Assembly: GCF_012986595.1 (NCBI RefSeq)
Contig: NZ_JAAQYM010000001.1
Span: forward strand, 310,001-374,000
DNA from: Pseudomonas koreensis
Lineage (GTDB): Bacteria; Pseudomonadota; Gammaproteobacteria; Pseudomonadales; Pseudomonadaceae
Length of the DNA stretch: 64,000 bases
Direction: 5' to 3'
The notes under the pieces were generated by a model that saw only the letters and a list, made by a program, of their open reading frames with translations, had not been told where the DNA came from and made no database searches. Positions 52,226 to 60,513 of this stretch are shown here, piece after piece. How positions within the stretch are numbered: the stretch's first letter is position 1; every line of letters begins with the position of its first letter. The position numbers and the translations under genes are program-made.

Positions 52226-53110
52226 TCAACCTCCCAACACGACGGAATAGCCGGTGCAGTAAGCCGCCTGCGCCTTGGTCGGCTTGAGATCCAGCCAGTC
52301 CTTCAGCTCCACGCGAGCCACACCGGCAACGTGCAATTGCGCATCGACGCCAGAGCGCGCCACCTCGACGCCCAAGCGGCGCCGCGGATTGATCCAGGCC
52401 TCAAGCCGCTTGATCGCTTCGGAAAGTGCGGCGTCGTTTTCCGGTCCGGTACCTTTCATGTGCAGCACGGCGTCGACGCGGTAGTGCAGGATCTGCGCAC
52501 CGCGCACCGTGACGCGGTCACCCACCGGGCGCACGTCGTCGTCATTGACGGCCGTGGCAACCAGCTTCAACAATTCAGGCCCAGCCGTACCGTCACCCTC
52601 AAGGCCCAACACCGTGACATCCACACAGGCAGGTGATGGGCTTTCCGCCGTGGCATCCGCCACCAGCGCCGAAGCGTTGCGCGCGTGCAGAATGTAGCTG
52701 TTTCGTGGCCCTGCGGTGGTTAGTCCCTCATAGGCCAATTGCACACGCTCGCGCAGAGCGTCGTGTGATTCCATCACCGACTCGACCGGTGGAACCGCCA
52801 GTGGATCGGCAGGTTGAATCACCAGGCGCTTCAGATTGACGTTGGCCGCGAGGTGCTCCAGATCGGCGCCCGTGGCATAAGCCAGGAACTGCGCCTTGGC
52901 CGCGTCGTTGACCCGTGCCCGGTTGCCGAGCTTGATGTAGCTGGCGACCTCCAACAGCTTGGTCACCGGATCACTTTCCAGAGAGGCCGTCCAGTTCCCG
53001 CCCATGTGGCCGCGAAACACGTCGAGTGCCTCGCCATACACTTCTTCAAAATCCAGCGGTTCCAGCACGTCCGGTGCCGGCAGCTCCGACAGATCCACCA
53101 GGGTACTCAT
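52226..53110 (-). CDS. P2 gpJ-like baseplate wedge protein
   Basis: A 294-aa baseplate J family protein (LSELPAPDVLEPLDFEEVYG; KLLEVASYIKLGNRARVND; LAYATGADLEHLAANVNLKR), the P2 gpJ/T4 gp6 type that bridges the baseplate hub and fibres. ATG at 53110 overlaps the gpW stop (TCAT on the plus strand), so the longer open frame upstream is not used. Confidence 0.92.
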   Translation of the reverse strand: MSTLVDLSELPAPDVLEPLDFEEVYGEALDVFRGHMGGNWTASLESDPVTKLLEVASYIKLGNRARVNDAAKAQFLAYATGADLEHLAANVNLKRLVIQPADPLAVPPVESVMESHDALRERVQLAYEGLTTAGPRNSYILHARNASALVADATAESPSPACVDVTVLGLEGDGTAGPELLKLVATAVNDDDVRPVGDRVTVRGAQILHYRVDAVLHMKGTGPENDAALSEAIKRLEAWINPRRRLGVEVARSGVDAQLHVAGVARVELKDWLDLKPTKAQAAYCTGYSVVLGG

Positions 53111-53433
53111 ACCCACACCTCCAACGTGCCGCGCACACCGAGGTATTCGCCGCTGACTTGTATGTTGATTTTGCCGCCCAGCACGGACAGCACGCGCACC
53201 CGTTCCAGCTTCAAACGTGGCTCCCACCGGCCCAGCGCCCGGGCGGCTTCAGCCTGCACGGCGCTTTTCCAACCCTCGTTGACTGGAAGGTCGACCATGC
53301 GCCGCAGTTTGCTGCCGTACTCCGGACGTTCACGGCGGCTCACCAATGGCGTGCCGAGGATGTCCCCGATGGACTGGCGTAAATGCTCAATGCCGGAAAT
53401 GGGTTGCCCGGTGTGGCGATCCATTCCAATCAT
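53107..53433 (-). CDS. P2 gpW/T4 gp25-like baseplate protein
   Basis: A 108-aa gp25/lysozyme-fold baseplate protein (MDRHTGQPISGIEHLRQSI; ERPEYGSKLRRMVDLPVN), which starts sheath assembly at the baseplate. It has the usual EPR-like segment as RWEPRLKLERVRV. It is coupled to gpJ downstream and starts 5 bp after a small gene of unknown role. Confidence 0.92.
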   Translation of the reverse strand: MIGMDRHTGQPISGIEHLRQSIGDILGTPLVSRRERPEYGSKLRRMVDLPVNEGWKSAVQAEAARALGRWEPRLKLERVRVLSVLGGKINIQVSGEYLGVRGTLEVWV

Positions 53434-53438
53434 CGGGT

Positions 53439-53669
53439 TTACTCCTTGAGTTGCTCGAACTCGGCATGGGCATTGAGGGTTTTCAGCGCCACATCGTCGG
53501 CGCTATCGACCGTAACCTTGTTTTTCGCCACGGCGAGCGTGCGGCCGTCCGGCAGGATGATCGTGCGCGAGGTGTAGAGCGTGTCGCGAAAGGTCACCGA
53601 AGAGGGCAGCACCACTGGGCTGACTGGGGAAGACTCAGATGCAGTTGAATCATCTTGATGTTTGGCCAT
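53439..53669 (-). CDS. Small protein between gpV and gpW, unknown
   Basis: A 76-aa protein of unknown role: an acidic Ser/Pro-rich start followed by VTFRDTLYTSRTIILPDGRT, a beta-hairpin-like stretch, and a helical end. P2 has no gene here. ATG at 53669 has GGAG six bases upstream, and a terminator-like hairpin precedes it. It may be a small baseplate part specific to this phage group. Confidence 0.7.
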   Translation of the reverse strand: MAKHQDDSTASESSPVSPVVLPSSVTFRDTLYTSRTIILPDGRTLAVAKNKVTVDSADDVALKTLNAHAEFEQLKE

Positions 53670-53684
53670 GGGAACTCCAGGCAT

Positions 53685-53709
53685 GAAAAAGCCCGCACGC
53701 GGCGGGCTG
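53685..53709 (-). terminator. Intrinsic terminator hairpin after gpV
   Basis: On the minus strand AGCCCGC pairs with GCGGGCT (7 bp, 5-base loop) and is followed by TTTTT. It lies between the gpV-like gene and the small gene at 53439. Confidence 0.75.
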
Positions 53710-53722
53710 GATAAATGTTGAG

Positions 53723-54310
53723 TTAGTGCTTGTGATGGTTGTCACTTTGGCCGGCGGCCAGAATGTCGGCATCGCTGGTGATGCTTTGGGTAGCGTGCAG
53801 CGGGCCGTCGATCTTGACCTGGCCTTTGATGTTCACGACGCCCTCCAGATCGATCGTTCCGGACTTCACTGCGACGGCATTGTCAGTGACTTCGGCCTGC
53901 GTTGATCCGACCTTGATTGTGACCGTGCCGCTCGGCACGCTGATGGTGTAGCTGCTCGTCTGCCAGTCGTAGACCAGAGATCCGCCGTCGTCGAAACGCC
54001 AGACCTCGACGTGATCGCGATTGTCCGGCGGCGCGCCGCCATTGCCATAAAGTCCGGGAATGAATGTGCCCTGCGCCACCTCGCCGCTGGCACTGATCAG
54101 GGTGCCCTGCTCGTTGAGGCTCGGCGCCCGCCAGTGCCGCGCCTTACCAGCGGCGATGCTGTGCCAGCGCACCCAGCCACTAACCCATTCACCGTCCGAC
54201 ACCCTGCACACCGGTGGTGACGCGGCCAGATCCACCGCCACCACATAACAATCCTTCACCAGCCCAGCGAGCATACGGTCATGCTGGGCGCTCACATAGC
54301 CACCACTCAT
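53723..54310 (-). CDS. P2 gpV-like baseplate spike protein
   Basis: A 195-aa central spike. An OB-fold-like N-terminal part (to about 105) is followed by a beta-helix of short repeats (GTVTIKVGSTQAEVTDNAV; GTIDLEGVVNIKGQVKID) and ends in an HHKH cluster. Such a His cluster at the tip binds iron in P2-type spikes and pierces the outer membrane. Its ATG overlaps the stop of the preceding gene. Confidence 0.9.
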   Translation of the reverse strand: MSGGYVSAQHDRMLAGLVKDCYVVAVDLAASPPVCRVSDGEWVSGWVRWHSIAAGKARHWRAPSLNEQGTLISASGEVAQGTFIPGLYGNGGAPPDNRDHVEVWRFDDGGSLVYDWQTSSYTISVPSGTVTIKVGSTQAEVTDNAVAVKSGTIDLEGVVNIKGQVKIDGPLHATQSITSDADILAAGQSDNHHKH

Positions 54311-54846
54311 GCCAGACTCTCCGGCGCAAAATACTTGTCCCGGTTGGCTGGCCCCGCATCAGGATCAACGCCAAACAGCAGCGTGCCCGGCGGCTGATCC
54401 GGCCACGGCCATTGTGCTTCGCCAAGGTAGATCTGCTGTGTCCATTCCACGACCCAGACGGTGTAGCCGTCCAGTTCGGGCTTGGTCCAGTCCTGCATGG
54501 CCTGAACGAACTCGGCCGGTTCGACCTCAACGCCCCAGCACTGCATGCGCAGCAACGCGGCGAGGTGGCCCGCCAGGAACACGGCCTGTTGGTGATGATC
54601 CCGCTGAATCGGATCGGTGATCACCCGCGCCTCGAACTTGCAGGCCAAGCCGGTTTCACCGGTTCCCGGATCGGGACCCGGCTCTATCTCGGCCAGTTCG
54701 ATCAGCACCGCTGGCAGCGGTAAGCGATCCAAATCATCCGGCCACATGGACACCGTCTGCAGGCCCGGAAAGTGTTCCTGAATGCGCCGCTCGATGGCGT
54801 GATACAGCTGTTCAAGACTGAACGGTCCGTCGACTTGATCCGTCAC
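54307..54846 (-). CDS. Probable tail completion protein at head-tail border
   Basis: A 179-aa protein with no motif I can name for sure (EQLYHAIERRIQEHFPGLQ start; LPLPAVLIELAEIEPG in the middle). The pattern of a helical start, a PAVLIEL strand and a later VWVVEWTQQI strand resembles tail terminator or minor tail proteins. It sits after the Z-like gene, the place of lambda gpU, and before the P2-type spike gene, so it may be the adaptor between the lambda-type head and P2-type tail. Confidence 0.7.
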   Translation of the reverse strand: MTDQVDGPFSLEQLYHAIERRIQEHFPGLQTVSMWPDDLDRLPLPAVLIELAEIEPGPDPGTGETGLACKFEARVITDPIQRDHHQQAVFLAGHLAALLRMQCWGVEVEPAEFVQAMQDWTKPELDGYTVWVVEWTQQIYLGEAQWPWPDQPPGTLLFGVDPDAGPANRDKYFAPESLA

Positions 54847-54847
54847 G

Positions 54848-55504
54848 TCATTTCCCCTTCAAGTGCTTCTGCACTTCGAAATTGAGTTCCTGCTCCAAGA
54901 CATGCACCAGGTGTTCGTCAGCTTTGCGCACCCAGTTTTCGAAGTGCGGTCGGGCCTGCTCCAGAGACACCTTGGCTTTAGCCAGCGGGAAGCGGTTGTC
55001 GTGTTCGGCGATCCAGCCCGAACTCGCGCCGACGGCCCTGCTGACATCGCTGTCGGGATAATCGTCCGCCCTAAAGTGCTTGCTGCCGGTACGGATCCAG
55101 ACGTCTGCGCTGTTGCCGTAGACCTTCTTGAAGAACGCACCCTGAAAGCGCCGGCCGGCCACCGAGACACCGGCGCGATTCTGCCGAGGCCGGCCGATGC
55201 GGCTGGCCTCCATGGCGTTGAGACCGAACCATAATTTGCCGCTGTTCGCTCCACCGCTGACCGGGTAGGCCCGCAGTCGCTGACGCACAGCAGCGACCGC
55301 AATGCGTTCCTGCCGGCCGACGGCGCGGGCGATGTGTGTGGCAAGCCAGCGCAGGGTTTTGTTGATGGCTCGGCGCTGGGCGTTTGCCGCTGCTTTTGGC
55401 AGCACGGCGGCAAAGTCCTGAAAGGCTTTCAGGTCTGCCGCCGAGGTCTGCAACGAGATCATCCCGCCGCCAGCAGAGGGCTTGAAGTGACTGCCAACGC
55501 TCAT
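54848..55504 (-). CDS. Lambda gpZ-like minor tail/neck protein
   Basis: A 218-aa protein of the prophage minor tail protein Z type (AANAQRRAINKTLRWLATHI; RLRAYPVSGGANSGKLWFG). In lambda, Z completes the tail end so that it can join the head. The order FII-Z here repeats the lambda order. The ATG overlaps the preceding stop (ATGA). Confidence 0.85.
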   Translation of the reverse strand: MSVGSHFKPSAGGGMISLQTSAADLKAFQDFAAVLPKAAANAQRRAINKTLRWLATHIARAVGRQERIAVAAVRQRLRAYPVSGGANSGKLWFGLNAMEASRIGRPRQNRAGVSVAGRRFQGAFFKKVYGNSADVWIRTGSKHFRADDYPDSDVSRAVGASSGWIAEHDNRFPLAKAKVSLEQARPHFENWVRKADEHLVHVLEQELNFEVQKHLKGK

Positions 55505-55818
55505 GCTTTAGGCCTCAATAGCAATGCTACCCAGCCGGTGCCGTCTGGCTCCAGTTTGACCAGGTCGTACTGGCCTCCCCCGTCTTGCCTCGCAAGATCA
55601 ACAACCACCAGCTGTCCCGGCTCTACACCTGCAGCATCGACGACGCGAATCTCAAATTGCGGCTCGCGCAATGCAGTGTTGATTCGCCCCATGCGCGGCT
55701 GCAACCAAGGCGCAGAAAAGAAACCGGCGATCTCTCGACCGCCGACCGTTGCCATATCGCCCAAGCCATCCAGAACCAAGGCATCCATGTCATCGCTCAA
55801 TTCGCGAAAGCCCATCAC
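55501..55818 (-). CDS. Lambda gpFII-like head-tail joining protein
   Basis: A 105-aa protein with the FII/phage-attachment layout (DALVLDGLGDMATVGG at the start, then EPQFEIRVVDAAGVEPGQLV, and a C-terminal strand). It should fill the head-tail connector. Two adjacent ATGs (55818, 55815) could start it; both overlap the previous stop. Confidence 0.75.
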   Translation of the reverse strand: MMGFRELSDDMDALVLDGLGDMATVGGREIAGFFSAPWLQPRMGRINTALREPQFEIRVVDAAGVEPGQLVVVDLARQDGGGQYDLVKLEPDGTGWVALLLRPKA

Positions 55819-56033
55819 TCACCTCCGCTGTCTTCGTCCTCATCAGCAACGTCCGACTGTTGGCGCAGCAGTTCTAGTGCTCGCGGATCCTTGAGCGGGG
55901 CGATACGCCCCTCAGCGAGTAACGCTTCCTCGATTTCTTTATTCGGCGGACTGTATGGCTCGCCCTTTACGACAACGACGCGACCATCCTGCACGCAACC
56001 ATCGATCACCAGAAATTCGGCTTTCTTGGCCAT
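55815..56033 (-). CDS. Small head-region protein (lambda FI position)
   Basis: A 72-aa protein (MAKKAEFLVIDGCVQDGRVV start, acidic end DVADEDEDSGGE) placed between the capsid and FII genes, where lambda has FI, a packaging helper. Similarity to FI is not visible, so the call rests on place. ATG at 56033 follows AGGTGG inside the capsid gene end. Confidence 0.7.
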   Translation of the reverse strand: MAKKAEFLVIDGCVQDGRVVVVKGEPYSPPNKEIEEALLAEGRIAPLKDPRALELLRQQSDVADEDEDSGGE

Positions 56034-56034
56034 G

Positions 56035-57063
56035 TCACACCACCTTGGCGTAGATGAAGGCATCCGGTTCGAGCAGGCCAGCCAATGCTGCACTCTGGAG
56101 CTTCAGCCAGCGAGCGCTTGGCTCTTGGGTCACCCAACTTTTTGGGAAGCGCGCCGCTTCGACCAAGCCGCTTTCCACGGCTTCCAGATCCTGGATCGCG
56201 CCATACAACATGGCGTTGCGCGTCGAGGTGGAACCGAGAATCAGGCCGCCGGCCGGAATCATCGGCTGTTCTTCTTCATCGTCATCCAGGTACCACTCGT
56301 CATAGCCATAAAGGTCGACGCCCGGATCATTCAGATAGCCGAGGTACGTCACACCGTCGGGCAACTCCTCGGGTTTGATCAGCCCCATATCCACACGGCG
56401 AGTATTGAGCTGTTTCATCACCGTCGCGTTCGACTGGAAGGCATCCAGTGCCTCACCGCTCATGGCGACGGTGTTGGCTGTACGTCCAGAGTCCCTGGCA
56501 ATTTTGCGTTTCCAGCCACGCAGATTGGCAATAGGGTCACCGTCAGAGCTGTTCCATTGTCCGCTGCCCAGGCTGATCTTGTGATCACTGGACATCAGGA
56601 AGTCGATGGTGTCGTCCACGCCTTCGCCGATCACCCGCACCTTGCCGGTGGTGAGAGCTTGAGCACACATCCACTCCTCACGGCGTACAATCTCATCATC
56701 CAAGTCACGCAGATCCTTGCCGAGCAACTGCCCTGCCCGCTCCAATGGAGTACGCGAAGAAAACGGGTTGTCGCCGGCCGAGCGCTTGAGTACCAACTCG
56801 GCAGTGGTTTCGCGCTTGGGTTGGATGTAAGGCGGGGTGTAGTTGCTGGTGGTGTAGCCCTCACGCAAAGACACACTGCCAGGCAGACGCGGGTGGACGA
56901 AGGGCGCCATTTTTCGCTTGCCCTTGATAATGTCGATGTCGACCGTTTTGGTAGGGAACGTCACTGGGCTGCCACCGTTGAAAAACGTGTTCAACAAAAA
57001 ACGGCGCGCAGTCGGCATCTGCTCGACCGCTTCGAGCATGGTGCGAGTATCAAAAATATCCAT
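56035..57063 (-). CDS. Major capsid protein (lambda gpE family)
   Basis: A 342-aa HK97-fold capsid protein of the lambda E type (FDTRTMLEAVEQMPTARRFL start; STSRNAMLYGAIQDLEAVES; FPKSWVTQEPSARWLKLQSA near the end, which matches the NWVTTGDPAREFTMIQSA block of lambda E). It forms the icosahedral shell with protein D. No premature stop. Confidence 0.93.
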   Translation of the reverse strand: MDIFDTRTMLEAVEQMPTARRFLLNTFFNGGSPVTFPTKTVDIDIIKGKRKMAPFVHPRLPGSVSLREGYTTSNYTPPYIQPKRETTAELVLKRSAGDNPFSSRTPLERAGQLLGKDLRDLDDEIVRREEWMCAQALTTGKVRVIGEGVDDTIDFLMSSDHKISLGSGQWNSSDGDPIANLRGWKRKIARDSGRTANTVAMSGEALDAFQSNATVMKQLNTRRVDMGLIKPEELPDGVTYLGYLNDPGVDLYGYDEWYLDDDEEEQPMIPAGGLILGSTSTRNAMLYGAIQDLEAVESGLVEAARFPKSWVTQEPSARWLKLQSAALAGLLEPDAFIYAKVV

Positions 57064-57076
57064 TTATAACTCCGAA

Positions 57077-57427
57077 TTAGCGAACGAAAAGGCTCAGGGC
57101 ACGTAGCGCGGCTTTCGCCTGCGCTAGGGCGAAGCCCTCGCCGAGAGTGAGTTGGCTTGCAAGCACTTCGCCGGTCAGGCGGATAGGCGCGATCTGCGCG
57201 CCTTTAGTCGAATCGGTGGCCTGATCGAGGATTGCCACTGGCGCCTCGGAGCCATCAGTTGCCGCTGCTTTGGCTAGGACAAACTCACCACTGGTTTTCA
57301 CCTGGCCAAGGACGGCGCCACGGTTGAGTTTCTGTCCGGAGGCAATCACGGCGGTGTCGATGATCACCGGAAAGGCGCCCGCCGACAGTTGGTCGGGGGC
57401 GTAGGTTTGGCGTTCAGGATTACTCAT
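57077..57427 (-). CDS. Head decoration protein (lambda gpD family)
   Basis: A 116-aa decoration protein (RQTYAPDQLSAGAFPVIID; NRGAVLGQVKTSGEFVLA), the trimeric plug that stabilises the expanded capsid in lambda. ATG at 57427 has GGAGA close upstream. The order C-D-E is that of lambda. Confidence 0.9.
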   Translation of the reverse strand: MSNPERQTYAPDQLSAGAFPVIIDTAVIASGQKLNRGAVLGQVKTSGEFVLAKAAATDGSEAPVAILDQATDSTKGAQIAPIRLTGEVLASQLTLGEGFALAQAKAALRALSLFVR

Positions 57428-57439
57428 GAGGATCTCCAA

Positions 57440-57841
57440 TCAGCGGCGCGAGGCGCCTTCAACAATGGCGTTCACAACTGCTTTACGTTCACCCTGAGCT
57501 GCATCGCCCGTCGGAGTGGACGTAGACGCGCCGGTGGCATCAGCCTTGATCGCACTCAGTGAAATACCGCGATCCTGCGCCGCCTTAAACAGCTGCAGAG
57601 CGGTGGCCTCGACCGAGGTGCCGGCATCGATGGCGGCGGCGATCTCGCTCTCGAAACCCTTGCTGGCCATGGCGTTGATGCCGGTGATGCGCTGCCGCTC
57701 GGCGGTAGCTCCCTCCTCACGGCTTTGGGTACGAACACTCTCCAGATCCGGTTGGCGGGCTTGAGCGATCTCGATGGTTTGCGGATCCGTGCCGGCGGCC
57801 AGCGCCTCACGCAACTCCGCCGTGCTGCTGACGGTGGTCAT
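57440..57841 (-). CDS. Nested scaffold protein (lambda Nu3-like) inside the protease gene
   Basis: An in-frame internal ATG at 57841 (MTTVSSTAELREALAAG) is preceded by GAGGAAA with a 5-6-base gap, a better ribosome site than many starts here. It would give the last 133 residues of the protease gene, a helical Ala/Glu-rich protein, as a separate scaffold. Lambda makes Nu3 in just this way. Confidence 0.62.
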   Translation of the reverse strand: MTTVSSTAELREALAAGTDPQTIEIAQARQPDLESVRTQSREEGATAERQRITGINAMASKGFESEIAAAIDAGTSVEATALQLFKAAQDRGISLSAIKADATGASTSTPTGDAAQGERKAVVNAIVEGASRR

Positions 57842-58672
57842 GTTGTATTTCCTCGGTTGGGTTGCGGCCGGTTTGGCCAGTTCTGTAATCAATGTTTCGA
57901 GTGAGCCAAGGCGGTGGGCCAAGCCGGACTCAACGGCGGCGGCGCCCACGCGCAAACCGCCGAAGTCGCCCATCTCGGGAACGCGCTCAGGATCCACGCC
58001 CAGGTTGCGGGCCACCTTGGCCACGAACACGTCGCCCATGGCGTCGACCGTCTCGCCGACTTTCGCCCGACCTTCTTCGGTGGCCAGATCAACTCGCTTG
58101 TTGGGCGCGTTGCGACTGACGATCTGGTAGCGCTTGCGACCGTTGGCTTCTTCACCGCCGACGACAGCCTCGACGACTACACCTATGCTGCCGGCGAGTG
58201 CGGTTTCGTCGATAACGATCTCGCTGGCCGCTGAAGCAATCCAATAGGCCGCGCTGGCACCAGTGCCGCCGATGTAGGCGACAATGCGTTTACGATCTCG
58301 GGCCGAATGGATTTGGTCGGCCAGCTCGTTGATGCCAGCCGCTACACCGCCAGGGCTGTCGATGTTCAGGATGATTGCACTGACCTTGGGATCATCCAGC
58401 GCCGTTTGCAGGTCGGTGGCTAACACCTGAGTGCTCGTCGCGCCGCTGATCTCCGTGAAGAGATTGGCGTAACGAAACACCGGGCCGACCACCGGAATGA
58501 TGGCCACGCCATTGCGCACACTGACGGTGCGGCTGTTATCCAGCCGCATGCCGGTACGGGTTTCCAGCGCTGCCGGATCGCCCATCCGATCTGCAATGGT
58601 CAGCAGGTTGTCCAGGGCGCCAGGCAGCATCAGCCAAGGCTGCGATGCAGCCAGCTCAAATGCGCGGGGCAT
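57440..58672 (-). CDS. Prohead protease/minor capsid protein C (S49 family)
   Basis: A 410-aa protein. Residues about 60-260 are the S49 (SppA/lambda C) peptidase; the nucleophile Ser is in GGTGASAAYWIASAASEIV, and the preceding glycine-rich ILNIDSPGGVAAGINELAD is the oxyanion side. The C-terminal 133 residues are charged, helical and Ala-rich, as the scaffold part of lambda C. It matures the prohead and removes the scaffold. Confidence 0.92.
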   Translation of the reverse strand: MPRAFELAASQPWLMLPGALDNLLTIADRMGDPAALETRTGMRLDNSRTVSVRNGVAIIPVVGPVFRYANLFTEISGATSTQVLATDLQTALDDPKVSAIILNIDSPGGVAAGINELADQIHSARDRKRIVAYIGGTGASAAYWIASAASEIVIDETALAGSIGVVVEAVVGGEEANGRKRYQIVSRNAPNKRVDLATEEGRAKVGETVDAMGDVFVAKVARNLGVDPERVPEMGDFGGLRVGAAAVESGLAHRLGSLETLITELAKPAATQPRKYNMTTVSSTAELREALAAGTDPQTIEIAQARQPDLESVRTQSREEGATAERQRITGINAMASKGFESEIAAAIDAGTSVEATALQLFKAAQDRGISLSAIKADATGASTSTPTGDAAQGERKAVVNAIVEGASRR

Positions 58673-58674
58673 GG

Positions 58675-60285
58675 TTATTCCTCGTTGGGGGTATTAGGCG
58701 GTGGGGTTTCCTGTTCGCGTCCTTTGGGCAGGACATGTAGGCCATCCTTGCGGCGTTGCTCGACCTCGCGGACACGCTGTCGGTACACCTGCTGCCACGG
58801 TTCACCGGTCATTGCAGCTGTTTCCAGCGTTTCATTGCTGACGCCGATTTCAATGCGCTTGCCGGCGGCGTTGGCCTCCTTCAGTTCATCAATAGCGCCA
58901 CGGGCCGGACCGATCCAGATCGCTTGACAGTACGCTTTGCGTTTGGCCGGATCGGCGTAGCCCGGCAATTTGATCAGCCCCCTCGCCACCGCTTCATCAA
59001 TCAGCAGCTCTCGACTGGGCTGACAGAAGTCACAGATCAGCCACCAACGACGCAGGCTGTAGAACCGCCACGCCTGCAACATGGCGGCGCGGGCAGCGCT
59101 ATAGCTGCTGCTGTAATGCAGCAAAAGCTCTTCCATTGGCTGTTCGAGCGCGGCGCCGATTTCCTTGACGACGGCGGTAAAGAACGGATCGAATTGCGCG
59201 TTGGGTCGCGCTGGGTTGGCGATCACAGGCTCTTCACCTTGGCCCAAATCGACAATGGCGCCCTCGCCCAAGGCCAACTCACCATCGCCGGTGGTGTCGC
59301 CTCCAACGCCGTCACCTTCGTTGGCCAGTGCCGTCAGCGGCAGATTGCCAACCTGAAAGTCATTGGTCTTCTTGATGAACACGGTGAACATCGCCGAGAT
59401 CACCGCCGCCATCAGTTCGGCACTGCTGTAGCGCTCCAACTTCTGCAGCGGCTCCAGCACCGGAGCCAAATAGGGCGCGCCACGCTTTTGCCCTGGCCGC
59501 TCCTTGTCCGCCATGACGTGCATCACACGGCGCCGGCCAGTGGCCTCTCCGAAGGCCGGCAACCGTTCCCACTTAAGCGCTTGGCCGGAGGTGTATTCGT
59601 TCTGGTAGCCGCTGCAGACGTGATAGGCCGATGGCGCGCCGAGCCGGTCAAACTCCACTCCGTCCACCAGGTTGACGCCATCCAGTTGCCCAGGCGGATT
59701 GCACACCCGATCTGACTCGATCAATTGCAGCCGGGTACTGAACACACAGCCAGGACGCTCATCGTCGGGACTAGCCACCAATACATCACCGCCAACCATC
59801 GACGAGATCAACACCAACGCCTGCAACTGGTAGTGATTGAGCGACGCCTCAGCGTCACATTCCCTCGGGTCATCGGCATACAACGACCACAAACGATCAA
59901 GCTGAGCGTTGATTGCATCGGCCTGCAGTTCGTCGAGGCCAAGCGCGTCATGGTCGATCTGTGCGCGGCAAACCAGTCCGGTGCCAACGACATTGGTACG
60001 CAAGCGAGTGATGGCTGCACGGGCGATCAGGTGATTGCGCATGGCATCTCGCGAGCGAGCCACCAGCATTCGCCGCTCATTCTGATCGAGATCCCGACGC
60101 GGGCTACCAAGACCGGGTATCCAGCTGGCCATGCTACGCAGCACCCGGGAGGCACCGCGCCACCGAGTCTCAACACCGCCGCCGCCGCCTTGAGCGACGA
60201 TAGGTCGGGCTTCGTTTGCCGACTTGGCGAGCTTGATCGCCTCACGCATCAGCAACTCGGCCGGGTCTTTTCGAAAAAATCCCAT
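58675..60285 (-). CDS. Portal protein (lambda gpB family)
   Basis: A 536-aa portal of the lambda type (NERRMLVARSRDAMRNHLIA; NVVGTGLVCRAQID; LLHYSSSYSAARAAMLQAW). Twelve copies form the DNA channel at one vertex, and in lambda B is cut by C. It follows gpW by 2 bp and precedes C by 2 bp. Confidence 0.93.
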   Translation of the reverse strand: MGFFRKDPAELLMREAIKLAKSANEARPIVAQGGGGGVETRWRGASRVLRSMASWIPGLGSPRRDLDQNERRMLVARSRDAMRNHLIARAAITRLRTNVVGTGLVCRAQIDHDALGLDELQADAINAQLDRLWSLYADDPRECDAEASLNHYQLQALVLISSMVGGDVLVASPDDERPGCVFSTRLQLIESDRVCNPPGQLDGVNLVDGVEFDRLGAPSAYHVCSGYQNEYTSGQALKWERLPAFGEATGRRRVMHVMADKERPGQKRGAPYLAPVLEPLQKLERYSSAELMAAVISAMFTVFIKKTNDFQVGNLPLTALANEGDGVGGDTTGDGELALGEGAIVDLGQGEEPVIANPARPNAQFDPFFTAVVKEIGAALEQPMEELLLHYSSSYSAARAAMLQAWRFYSLRRWWLICDFCQPSRELLIDEAVARGLIKLPGYADPAKRKAYCQAIWIGPARGAIDELKEANAAGKRIEIGVSNETLETAAMTGEPWQQVYRQRVREVEQRRKDGLHVLPKGREQETPPPNTPNEE

Positions 60286-60287
60286 AG

Positions 60288-60503
60288 TCAGATCTTCATG
60301 TAGGAGATGCGGTTACGGCCGCGTCCCTGTTGTTGGGCCTGTTCCAGCGCGACCTCCTTCGCGTATTGCTGCTCTAGCAGGCGAAGGCTGTTCAGCTCGG
60401 CGCGATACAGTTCGCGATCCGCACGACGCAAGCGCTGGCCTTTCTTCAGGACGTCAGAGATCGCCGCCCGGACTTCCGCGAGGCGCTGTTGTGCGTCTGT
60501 CAT
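60288..60503 (-). CDS. Head-tail joining protein gpW (lambda family)
   Basis: A 71-aa gpW-family protein (AQQRLAEVRAAISDVLKKGQ) with the helical, charged pattern of lambda W, which sits under the portal and seals the packaged head. ATG at 60503 has AGGAA seven bases upstream; an upstream in-frame start lies inside the terminase gene. Confidence 0.88.
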   Translation of the reverse strand: MTDAQQRLAEVRAAISDVLKKGQRLRRADRELYRAELNSLRLLEQQYAKEVALEQAQQQGRGRNRISYMKI

Positions 60504-60513
60504 GTTTGTTTTC

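Noticed and set aside
40596..54310. R-type pyocin (tail-only particle)
   Set aside because: Tail genes are followed by a full packaging and head set, so this is a phage, not a tail bacteriocin.
55585..57069. 494-aa plus-strand frame across the capsid gene
   Set aside because: Shadow frame; the minus strand codes a well-matched lambda-type capsid protein and its neighbours.
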